This document shows, one piece after another, positions 15,974 to 24,400 of a stretch of 45,894 bases of DNA. The stretch covers positions 1 through 45,894 of the forward strand of contig SYHD01000209.1 in the NCBI GenBank assembly GCA_005799265.1, written 5' to 3'. Each line of letters begins with the position of its first letter. Within the stretch, counting starts at the first letter, position 1. Under the pieces are notes generated by a model. The model was not told where the DNA came from. It did not search any database and saw only the letters and a list, made by a program, of their open reading frames with translations. A program made the position numbers and the translations under genes. Source of the stretch: Planctomycetia bacterium (GTDB taxonomy: Bacteria > Planctomycetota > Planctomycetia > Gemmatales > Gemmataceae).

Positions 15974-16276
15974 CTATCGCAATTTTCGTGAAGCCGCATC
16001 GAATAGTAATTGGTAGACGTTCAAGTCGATACGCAAACGCCGATCGTATATTCTCCATTGCGAGATTGTATCACGAATCGTCGTGACTTCTTGCAGAAAA
16101 CCGGCCTCGTCGGGTCCTACCCAAGCTTCGCCTATCAGGAGTGACCGGAGCCGAACGCGCAATCGCGTTCGTTTACCCGCGTCCAAGCCCAACGTCATCC
16201 TCGAACGTTTCTGTGGCGATGTGCGGCGGCGCGAGACGATTGCCGATCCAGAACACACAACATTTTGTGCGTTCAT
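15974..16276 (-). CDS. doubtful small hypothetical protein or gene remnant
   Basis: 100 aa open frame. Its second half (EAGFLQEVTTIRDTISQWRI and IDLNVYQLLFDAASRKLR) has a protein-like helix pattern, but the first half is Arg-rich and no good ribosome binding site was seen; an internal ATG at 16198 has CGAGG too close. It may be the decayed remainder of a gene. From here to 16534, the stretch holds only repeat-like TTAGCG words and no better gene candidate. Confidence 0.3.
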   Translation of the reverse strand: MNAQNVVCSGSAIVSRRRTSPQKRSRMTLGLDAGKRTRLRVRLRSLLIGEAWVGPDEAGFLQEVTTIRDTISQWRIYDRRLRIDLNVYQLLFDAASRKLR

Positions 16277-16470
16277 TTATCACGAGTTGCGGCCTTGCTC
16301 ATTAGCTCGGATCAGCTTCACGATACGCAAGGTAGGCAGCTACCCAGTCGCATGCCGCTTCTCCAGCTTTCGATTATTGGGGAGTATTTGTGCAAAGCCC
16401 GCTACGAATGAAACCACCCTGCATTGACCGATAATAGGAAAAGCGCTACGATTGTCGCCCGCTCCCCGAT

Positions 16471-16514
16471 TAGCGATCGCGAATGAATGGGCATTGAGCA
16501 TTAAACGGCAAGCG
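16471..16514. repeat. decayed palindromic intergenic repeat
   Basis: TAGCGATCGCGAA followed 20 bases later by TTAAACGGCAAGCG resembles the inner left and outer right parts of the intergenic repeat family (compare 35531-35587, which also has CTAAACGGCAAG). It lies just upstream of the membrane glycosyltransferase start. Confidence 0.5.
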
Positions 16515-16534
16515 ACCCAGGGAAGGGAAACCGC

Positions 16535-18169
16535 ATGTCTGACGTGAAATCGCATGACCTCACGCGCCGCGACTGGTTCCTGATCGGCGTGCTGATAGCG
16601 CTGGTCTTGCCCCTGCGTCTATGGCTTCTTTTCAATACCGAAGTCGCGGCGCGCGACAGCATCGGCTACATCCGCTACGCACTGCAATTCGAACGTGCTC
16701 CTTGGAACGAGGTACTAAAAAGAAACGACCAGCACCCCGGCTATCCCACGGCCATCTGGTTGATGTCGCTGCCGGTGCGGTCGCTTGAAGGCGCCACAAC
16801 GCCCGAGAACATGGTACTGAGCACGCAACTGGTCAGTTTCAGCGCGGCCTTGATCCTGGTCGGACTGATGTATCTGCTGGGGCGACAATTCTTCGATCGC
16901 ACCGTGAGCTTCGGTGCGGCGATCTTGTATCAGTGTCTGCCCATCAGCGCGCACCATCTGTCCGACGGCATTTCAGAACCGTTCTATCTCGTCCTTCTTG
17001 TCAGCGGACTATTACATATGGTCATCGCGATCCGCACTCGTTCGATTGCGAGCAGTGCCCTGTGTGGAGCGTTCGCCGCACTGGCCTATTTGACCCGGCC
17101 CGAGGGATTACTCATCGTGCCGGCTTTTGGTATCGCGCTTCTGGCAACACAATTCCGAACGGAATGGCGCGCGTCGTGGGGTCGCACATTTGTCTGCGGA
17201 CTGGGGATGGTGTTGGCCTCGCTCCTGTTTGTTTCGGTATACGTGTACGCCACGGAGCGCATCACGAACAAGCCCAGCGCGATGGACTCGCTCCGCAATC
17301 TCTGGAAATGGCTCATCAGCCTGGCAACGTCGGGCGCGACGCAGGCCGGCCTGCACGGTTCCGCTCATCTGTTCGCAGCGTCGTACCCGGCGAGCGACAG
17401 CAACGCCATTCGCTTGAAGTGCAGCCTGTGGGCGTTGCTTGCCGAGATCTGCCAAGGTTTTCACTATGTCGCCACCGTCCCCGCGTTGCTCGGATGCTGG
17501 GGATCGTTCGCAACGCTGCGGCGTCATGCCGGCTTCTGGGCGTTGGCACTCTATGGCGTGTTGCATTCGTTCATCCTGGTCGCGTTGGCCATGTCTGTCC
17601 ATTACGTTTCAGATCGGCATGTGATGATCCTCGTAATGGGCGGCTGTTATTTCGTGGTCTTCGGACTGCGCGAATTGCCGCGCCGCGTTCTCGCCTGGCA
17701 CAAGGCTGAGACCCCCAATCCCGCGGTGCTGCCCTGGTATCGCTCTGCTTCCATGTGGTTCGCGATACTGCTCCTGGCGCTCATCGGCGTCTCGTTGCCG
17801 AAAGCGACCCAACGGCTGCACGCTCACCGCGTCGGCAATCACCAAGCCGGGTTGTGGTTGGCCGACCATCTCCAGATCGGCGATGTCATCGAGGACGATC
17901 ACAACTGGTCTCACTTCTATGCGGGACTGTTGTTCGAGGAAGGGCGCGAACCCGTCCTTCCCGTGGATCATGAATCGATTTGCTATGTGGTGACGACACG
18001 TTCGCGCGATGTGGACATCGACGCCAAACGTCAAACGGCCAAGATCGCCCCGGATGCTCGCATCGTTTTCGTTTGGCCGCCGCACAGCGATGCCGCGACG
18101 GCGCGGGTTATCGTGTACGCGCAACGGCGATCGTTCAAAACGCATCCGTGGCGCGTCGCCCCTCCATGA
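16535..18169 (+). CDS. GT39-like (ArnT/PMT) polytopic membrane glycosyltransferase-like protein
   Basis: 544 aa, about 10-12 membrane segments, GAAGGGAAA before the ATG. Proteins of this type move sugars from polyprenyl carriers at the outer face of the membrane. Fitting features: the first helix (FLIGVLIALVLPLRLWLL), then the extracytoplasmic ARDSIGYIRYALQFE, where the acidic pair and Tyr recall the GT39/ArnT catalytic loop, RNDQHPGYPTAIWLMS, and LAYLTRPEGLLIVPAFG, a hallmark of this superfamily in planctomycetes. The C-terminal soluble part ends at about residue 540. A palindrome that can serve as terminator follows the stop by 7 nt. Substrate unknown. Confidence 0.85.
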   Translation: MSDVKSHDLTRRDWFLIGVLIALVLPLRLWLLFNTEVAARDSIGYIRYALQFERAPWNEVLKRNDQHPGYPTAIWLMSLPVRSLEGATTPENMVLSTQLVSFSAALILVGLMYLLGRQFFDRTVSFGAAILYQCLPISAHHLSDGISEPFYLVLLVSGLLHMVIAIRTRSIASSALCGAFAALAYLTRPEGLLIVPAFGIALLATQFRTEWRASWGRTFVCGLGMVLASLLFVSVYVYATERITNKPSAMDSLRNLWKWLISLATSGATQAGLHGSAHLFAASYPASDSNAIRLKCSLWALLAEICQGFHYVATVPALLGCWGSFATLRRHAGFWALALYGVLHSFILVALAMSVHYVSDRHVMILVMGGCYFVVFGLRELPRRVLAWHKAETPNPAVLPWYRSASMWFAILLLALIGVSLPKATQRLHAHRVGNHQAGLWLADHLQIGDVIEDDHNWSHFYAGLLFEEGREPVLPVDHESICYVVTTRSRDVDIDAKRQTAKIAPDARIVFVWPPHSDAATARVIVYAQRRSFKTHPWRVAPP

Positions 18170-18176
18170 ATGAAAT

Positions 18177-18203
18177 GGCCCACGGAAGATCATTCCGTGG
18201 GCC
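18177..18203. terminator. bidirectional terminator-like hairpin
   Basis: GGCCCACGGAA-GATCA-TTCCGTGGGCC: eleven perfect base pairs around a 5-nt loop, 7 nt after the glycosyltransferase stop. It is followed only by TCACAAAA, with no clear T-run. It is well placed for the convergent zinc-ribbon gene that ends at 18244. Confidence 0.7.
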
Positions 18204-18243
18204 TCACAAAAGGAACAGGAACAGACGTCTCATGCAATAAGCG

Positions 18244-18537
18244 TTACCTCGCGGCTGAAGTTGAGTAGGTCTCGGCGGCGTGGGCCAAATCCAACAGCGA
18301 TTCCATCGGCGGCGTCAAGAGATGCCGAGACCCACGCCCGATGCGCTGGGCCGTCTGGGCAAGATCCAACAGAGCGCTCATCGCCGGCGCCAACTTTCGG
18401 GCGCAGTTTCGGCACACCGGATGGTCGTTGTCCTCAGCAAAAAGCGCGAGGGTGCTGTTGCCGCGAAAGGTCTTGCCACATTGGGCGCAAGATTTTTCAT
18501 TCGATTCCTCAACGGCGCGAATCGCATAACATTTCAT
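18244..18537 (-). CDS. small zinc-ribbon protein with internal helical duplication
   Basis: 97 aa from the ATG at 18537 (GGTGGAACGG upstream). Two Cys pairs, CAQCGKTF (C17, C20) and HPVCRNCARKLAP (C42, C45), form a probable treble-clef or ribbon zinc site. The C-terminal half contains two similar units, ALLDLAQTAQRIGRGSRHLL and SLLDLAHAAETYSTSAAR, also visible as DNA similarity, which suggests duplication within the gene. There is no signal peptide. Function unknown; a role in nucleic-acid or protein binding is only inferred from the zinc site. Confidence 0.75.
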   Translation of the reverse strand: MKCYAIRAVEESNEKSCAQCGKTFRGNSTLALFAEDNDHPVCRNCARKLAPAMSALLDLAQTAQRIGRGSRHLLTPPMESLLDLAHAAETYSTSAAR

Positions 18538-18883
18538 ACCGTTCCACCCGTCGGCAAGAATTGCGTTCAACTTCCCGAGTCCATGCATGTGCCTGTCAAC
18601 TCCACATGCGGAAGATCGGCACGCAACAGCAAGATCCACCGTGGTCCCCGCGAAATTCTTCACGGTTCCATGCGTGAACGGCACGAGTGCTACTTCCACG
18701 AAAGCGCTTCCTATGGGGCCTTCTAGGGAACGATCATCGACAGATGGAAGTGGCGCAAATATTGCCGATCAAGGGGTCTGGGCAAGGAATCGATTGGTCG
18801 AATTGGGCAAGAATTGATGTCCCAAACTCGGGGTTTAGCGGCGGTAGACTGTAAACTGGCCGTAAACGGCGGGCTTTTCAAGC

Positions 18884-19210
18884 TTAATAACGCGCCACCG
18901 TCGGATCGACTGTGCACGACCACGCATCGATGCCGCCAGCGAGGGAACGCACCTCCGGATATCCGAGACGTTCCAGATACGTGGCTGCGGAGAGACTGCG
19001 CACGCCGTGATGACAATAGACCACGAGCATCACACCGGCTTCATTGGGTACGTCACCCGCGCGGGTTGGCAACTCGTTCAACGGGATTAGCAGGCTGCCT
19101 GCCAGCTTCGCGAGTTGATTCTCCCAGGGTTGGCGCACATCCAACAGACGAATCGGCTGGCCGTTCTCCATTTGTTTGGCCAGCTCACCCGGCGAAATTT
19201 CCTGAGCCAT
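18884..19210 (-). CDS. rhodanese domain protein (sulfurtransferase)
   Basis: 108 aa, a single stand-alone rhodanese domain like GlpE/PspE. Seen: the opening ISPGELAKQMENG, the LLDVRQPWENQLAKLAGSLLIP block (LLDVRQPWE, then LAGSLLIPLNEL) and the active-site loop CHHGVRS with Cys66, which would carry the persulfide; the closing LAGGIDAW is standard. The donor and acceptor are unknown. The 83 nt between this gene and the acidic/basic protein upstream hold no feature I can support. Confidence 0.93.
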   Translation of the reverse strand: MAQEISPGELAKQMENGQPIRLLDVRQPWENQLAKLAGSLLIPLNELPTRAGDVPNEAGVMLVVYCHHGVRSLSAATYLERLGYPEVRSLAGGIDAWSCTVDPTVARY

Positions 19211-19293
19211 GACGTCTGCTCTCCACGATGCGTTGGACCGAAATCAGCGACCCGTCTGCACCGAGAGAGAGCAAGCGCAGAGCCTTGGGTGCG

Positions 19294-19761
19294 TTACTTC
19301 CCTTTCTTTTTTTCTTCTTTGTCCTTCTTTTCTTCCTTTTCTTCGATCGGCTCCTTGACGGGCTGGACGAAGTGCGTCGATTTCTTGTCCGCGATCAACC
19401 TGGCCGCGTGAGCATCGGCCTCGTCCCGCTTCGGATAGGCGTAGGAAGCGACCATCTGATTGGAGTTATTGAAAACTCCCCAGACGACGCGCATGCGCGT
19501 AACCTTGGCGACGCGGGTTCGCTTCGGCTTGGCCTTGGGCTTGACCTTCTTTTTCTTTTTTGGGGCGCCCTCGTCGTCTTCCCCCTCCTCGCCTTCCTCG
19601 CCCGCGTCGGCGCCTTCTGGGGCGGCCTCGCCATCGTCTTCGTCTTCGTCGTCATCGTCATCGTCATCGTCTTCGTCGCCCTCTTCCTCGTTCTTGGCGA
19701 CTTCTTCTTCTTCTGCGTCCGCGCGCAATTCACGGTAATTCTGTGTACGCTTGCGACCCAT
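19294..19761 (-). CDS. highly charged protein with acidic run, Lys-rich linker and Lys/Glu tail
   Basis: 155 aa from the ATG at 19761 (AAGGAGC in front). Three parts are visible: an acidic region (about 13-65) with eight consecutive Asp in DDDDDDDDEDEDD; a Lys-rich stretch KKKKKVKPKAKPKRTR (68-83); and a small globular part VVWGVFNNSNQMVASYAYP plus KRDEADAHAARLIADKK (about 92-127), before a Glu/Lys tail. Proteins with such a core followed by poly-Lys/Glu tails are common in planctomycetes and unassigned. The acidic/basic arrangement suggests nucleic-acid or protein binding. It is divergent from the membrane protein at 20028. Confidence 0.85.
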   Translation of the reverse strand: MGRKRTQNYRELRADAEEEEVAKNEEEGDEDDDDDDDDEDEDDGEAAPEGADAGEEGEEGEDDEGAPKKKKKVKPKAKPKRTRVAKVTRMRVVWGVFNNSNQMVASYAYPKRDEADAHAARLIADKKSTHFVQPVKEPIEEKEEKKDKEEKKKGK

Positions 19762-20027
19762 CGTCGTTGCTCCTTCGCTGGCTAGGTCTCGGTCAACGTG
19801 AATGATTGGTGGCTCAAGGCTGCCTACAAATCGCGCGCCGGCAATTCGAGCCCGACGGTGTGCATTCCCCTTGGCGTGCCAACACCATGCGGATTTGCGG
19901 ACATTCCGTAAACATTTAGAATATACCCGACGCTGCCGAATTACAAGAGTCGCGCTTGGCAAGAAGAGCGGCTTCCGGTTATCTTAACGTCGTCGAGATA
20001 CGAAGCGTCGTTACGGAGGCTCTGAAA

Positions 20028-21461
20028 ATGAAGACCACGCCAAAATGGAATTGGTGGGCGTTGCTTCCTCTGCTCATCGTTTTTGGTCTGGCATTGGGCG
20101 CCCGTTGCATGTACTTGATAGAATGCACCGACCACGGCCAGCGTGATGCCGCTCTCGAAGTGCAGGGCGCCTTTCCGCTCTCGCACCATCCGGCGGGCAC
20201 ATCTTTCCGTTCGCGCGCGACGCCTACGCAGCTCGATAATCTCGTCGCCAAAGTTTCCGAACAGCACGAGTTCGCCTGTCTCGCGCCGCTTTCCGACAAG
20301 GATGGACCGACGGCACACACGGCGCCGGGCTTCCCTTGGCTGCACGGCATGCTCGTGGCGTACTTCGTCGATTCGGCCGATTCGATCTTACGCTGGTTAA
20401 ACTGCGCCCTCGGCGGCCTCACCATCGTCTGCTACTTCCTCTTCGCGTGGCGCGTATTTCACAGCACGCTCGTTGCCAGCATCGCGGGCCTTTTCATCGC
20501 GATCCATCCCTTCTCGATTATCAACACCGCCGAATTGAATGACGGCGTGCTCGTCAGCTTCCTACTGAGCATGTGTCTCTTGGTCGGCACGCGCGGCATC
20601 CAGGAAGGAGGAGCGTTCACCGGCCTGCTGTTCGGAATCCTGCTTGCTGCCCTGGTGATGGTGCGGGCCGCGTTGTTGCCGTTCGCGACCGTGGCGTTGC
20701 TGGGATTCCTCTGGCAATCTCGGCACTTGCCGATGGGCTGGTTCGTCGGCTTCCTGGCGCTGATCGGTTTCGTGAACGGCATCGCGCCGTGGACCCTGCG
20801 GAACTATCAGCTTCTCGAGCGTCCGGTCCCCATCGCCGATTCGACCTACCTGCACCTGTGGATGGGCAACAATCCGCATTTCACCGGCGCTACCCTTTCG
20901 GAGCCTGTGCTGCGTGAATCGCTCCGCACGGCCATGACGGAAAAGCGGTTCGAGGAGTTGCTGGCGGAAGACAACAGGAAGGTGCGATACAATCTGCTTG
21001 CGCCTGAAGTGTGGCGCGAAGTACAGGAACAGCCCACGAAAACCGTCACCCGCCGTATTTCTTCGGCGCTCGCCTTCATGATGGGCGAGCGTTGGTTCAG
21101 GTACGAAAGCGTCAGTCGGCCACATGAACCGAGCGAGACCTCCGCACCGTGTCCCGAGTGGCTGACGGACAACGTGGAAGTGGCCTTGCAAGGGACGTTG
21201 TTGGCCGTTTTCATCCTGGCGTTCCTGGGCTGGCGCTGGAGCGCACTGTGGCGCGATCATGGGTGTCTAGCCGCGATTGCCATGTTGTGGATTCCGTTGC
21301 CGTTCATCTTGAGCCACGCCGAGCATCTGTCGGGCCCGCGCCTGCCGCTTGATGGCGTGCTGCTTTGTTATGCGGCGTTCGCCGTTGTCAGTCTCGTCCC
21401 CGGCCTCGTGAAACTGCCGCGGCCGCCGGCGGCGTCGAAGAAAGAAAATGCGTCACGCTGA
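20028..21461 (+). CDS. GT39-like polytopic membrane protein
   Basis: 477 aa from the ATG at 20028 with ACGGAGG at good spacing. About ten membrane helices. The first helix LLPLLIVFGLALGARCMYLI leads to an exported loop with HTAPGFPWLHGMLVAYF and the conserved LNCALGGLTIVCYFLFAW and AELNDGVLVSFLLSM blocks of mannosyltransferase-like (GT39/PMT) proteins. Then come APWTLRNYQLLERPVPI and STYLHLWMGNNPHFTGA, typical of the same group. It probably modifies or builds a surface glycan. The end overlaps the lhr start by 14 nt, which implies cotranscription with the helicase despite unrelated function. Confidence 0.85.
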   Translation: MKTTPKWNWWALLPLLIVFGLALGARCMYLIECTDHGQRDAALEVQGAFPLSHHPAGTSFRSRATPTQLDNLVAKVSEQHEFACLAPLSDKDGPTAHTAPGFPWLHGMLVAYFVDSADSILRWLNCALGGLTIVCYFLFAWRVFHSTLVASIAGLFIAIHPFSIINTAELNDGVLVSFLLSMCLLVGTRGIQEGGAFTGLLFGILLAALVMVRAALLPFATVALLGFLWQSRHLPMGWFVGFLALIGFVNGIAPWTLRNYQLLERPVPIADSTYLHLWMGNNPHFTGATLSEPVLRESLRTAMTEKRFEELLAEDNRKVRYNLLAPEVWREVQEQPTKTVTRRISSALAFMMGERWFRYESVSRPHEPSETSAPCPEWLTDNVEVALQGTLLAVFILAFLGWRWSALWRDHGCLAAIAMLWIPLPFILSHAEHLSGPRLPLDGVLLCYAAFAVVSLVPGLVKLPRPPAASKKENASR

Positions 21462-24400
21462 TCCGCTCGCACTGTTTCTGCCGCCCGTGCGCCAATGGTT
21501 CCGCGCGCATTTGGGCGAACCGACGCCGGTGCAGACTGAGGGTTGGCCATCCATCGTCGCCGGCCAGAACACGCTCCTGCTCGCGCCGACCGGCTCCGGC
21601 AAGACGCTCGCCGCTTTTCTCGCTTGCCTCGATCGGCTCTGGCGCCAGGAGCCGATCGGACGTGGCGTGCAAATCCTCTACATTTCGCCGCTCAAGGCGC
21701 TCAACAACGACATCTATCGCAATTTGCAAATTCCACTCAACGGCATCAGCGGAGTCGCTCATGAGATGGCCATGAAGTTGCCATTGATCGAGTTGGCCGT
21801 TCGCACCGGCGACACAACGACGGCCGAGCGCCAACGCCTCGTGCGCCATCCGCCGCAGGTGCTGATCACGACGCCAGAGTCGCTGCATCTTTTACTGACG
21901 TCGAAGGCGCGTGAGACACTGAAAAACGTCACGCACTGTATCGTCGATGAAATCCATGCATTGTGCCCAAACAAGCGCGGCGTCTTCCTCGCCTTGCTGC
22001 TCGAACGGCTGCAAGCGGTCGCCAAGCGGGATTTCGTGCGCATCGGCCTATCCGCGACGCAGCGCCCGCTTGAAGAGGTCGCCCGCTATCTAGGTGGTTT
22101 AACCTATGATGCGAATGGAGCCTGGCGTGCGCGGTCGGTGACGATCGTCGATGCGGGCTTGCGCAAGAACCTCGATCTCCAGGTCATCAGCCCGGTTGAG
22201 CAGTTCGGGCCATTGGCGGAGAAGTCGATCTGGCCGTCGATTTACCGAAGGCTCGCGACGGAGATTCGCGAGCATCGTTCGACCATCGTCTTCGCCAACA
22301 ATCGCCGCAGCGTCGAGCGAATAACGGCAATGTTGAACGAATGTCTTTCAGAGCCTGAAGCGTCAGCGAAGGAAGCGGCCAAATCCTTCGCTAACGCTTC
22401 AGGCTCTGCTGAGTCTGAAATTCACGTGCGCGCCCATCACGGCAGTGTCGCGCTCGAAGTGCGCCAACAAACAGAGCAAGCATTAAAAGAAGGCCGCCTC
22501 CGCGCAGTCGTTGCGACGGCGTCGCTGGAGCTCGGCATCGACATGGGGGCGGTCGATCTCGTCTGTCAGGTCGAATCGCCAGGGAACGTCGCGCGCGGCT
22601 TGCAGCGTGTCGGCAGGGCAGGGCACCTCGTGGGACAGTCGAGCAAGGGTCGGCTCATCGCCAAGACGCTGCCTGACCTGCTCAATCAAGCCGTGCTCGC
22701 CGCCGAGATGACCGCCGGACGTGTTGAGGCGTTGCATGTGCCGATGAACTGCCTCGATGTCCTGGCCCAGCAAGTGATCGCCATGGTCGCGATGGACGAT
22801 TGGCCCGTCAACGAGTTGTATCACCTCGTTCGCCAGGCGTATCCTTTTCGTGATCTTACACCCGCTGCGTTCGATGCCGTGCTTGAAATGGTGACGGGCC
22901 GCTATCGATTCGAGAATTCCTCCCCTCTCCCCCTGTACTCAGGGGGAGAGGGACCGGGGGCGAGGGGGACGGAGCGATCGGAACCGTCGCGCTCAGACGA
23001 ATCGTCAAAAAGCTTGTCTCCCACGCAAAAACTGACCGCCTTGCAACCGCGCATCAGTTGGGACCGCGTTCACCAAACGCTACATGCCTTGCCCGGCAGT
23101 CAGCGCCTTGCGTTGGTTCACGGCGGCACGATCCCCGACACGGGTCAGTACGCCGTCTACACGGCTAACGGCGTGCGTATCGGCGAGGTCGATGAAGAAT
23201 TCGTCTACGAACGGCGCATCGGCGACGCTTTTCTTTTGGGCACGAGCGCCTGGCGTATCGACCGCATCGAGACCGATCGCGTCGTCGTCCATCCCGCGGA
23301 AGGCCTGCCCGCGATGGTCCCGTTCTGGCGCGGCGAATCGACCGGACGCAGTTACGACCTCGGCCTCGCGCAGGGCAAATTCTTGCGCGAGCTATCCGAA
23401 CGCATCGATCATTCGGAGTGTCTGTCCTGGCTCCAACAAACGCACCACCTCGATGCCGCGGCCGCGCGCAATGTGCGCGACTATGTGCGCCGTCAGCTTA
23501 CCCGCACGAAATGCGTGCCGACCGATCGCGCCTTGTTCATCGAAACCAGTCGTGATCCGCTCGGCGATTGGCAGGTCATTCTCCTCTGCCCGTTTGGCCG
23601 CGCCGTCAACCTCAGTCTCCGTCTGGCGATCGAGAATCGCCTGCGCGATCGGCTCGGCTATCGTCCCCAGTGCCTGCACCATGACGACGGCATCCTGATC
23701 CGCCTGACCGAAAGCGATGAGCCGGTACTCGATATCCTCGAGGGCATCACGCCGGCGAACGTGCGCGAACGGATATTGGAGGAGCTCGCCGACAGCGCTC
23801 TGTTCGCGCTGCGTTTCCGCCAGAACGCCGCCCGCGCCCTGATGATGCCGCGCGGCGCCGCCGGTAAACGCGCCCCGCTTTGGCTACAACGGCTGCGCGG
23901 CCGCGATCTCTTGCAGGTTGCCCGCCAATACGCGGACTTTCCCATCGTCGCCGAGACGTTCCGCGAATGCCTGCACGATCATCTCGACTTGTCGCACGTG
24001 CAGCAATTGCTTGCCGACATCGTCAGTGGCGACATCAAAATTGAAACGCGCCGGCTCGATTTGCCGTCGGCATTCGGAGCCGGCCTCCTCTTCGCGTTCA
24101 CGGCGACGTTCATGTATCAGTACGACGGCGTCGAGGCCGACAGCGAGCGCAATACCGCGCCGCTCGATCAGGCCCTGCTCGATCAACTCATTGGCCATGA
24201 AGGACGACCCTTGCCGCTCGATCCACGTGCCATCCAGCAAGTCGATCGGCGTCTGCGCGGCGTCGGCCGCCCGCCGCGCAGCAAGGCGGAGATGGCCGAA
24301 TGGCTGCGCCGCCTGGGCGATGTCACGCGCCACGACCTCGAAGGCGCGATGCTCGAATACCTGCGCGAACTCGAACAGGACGGCGTGGTCGCCAAGATCA

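Noticed and set aside
16083..16427. 114-residue plus-strand open frame between arfB and the membrane glycosyltransferase
   Set aside because: No ribosome binding site, no domain pattern, and it runs through repeat-like DNA; the opposite-strand frame is slightly more protein-like but also doubtful.
18177..18203. Member of the dispersed repeat families
   Set aside because: Its sequence is not shared with the other palindromes in the window; it is better explained as an ordinary terminator hairpin.
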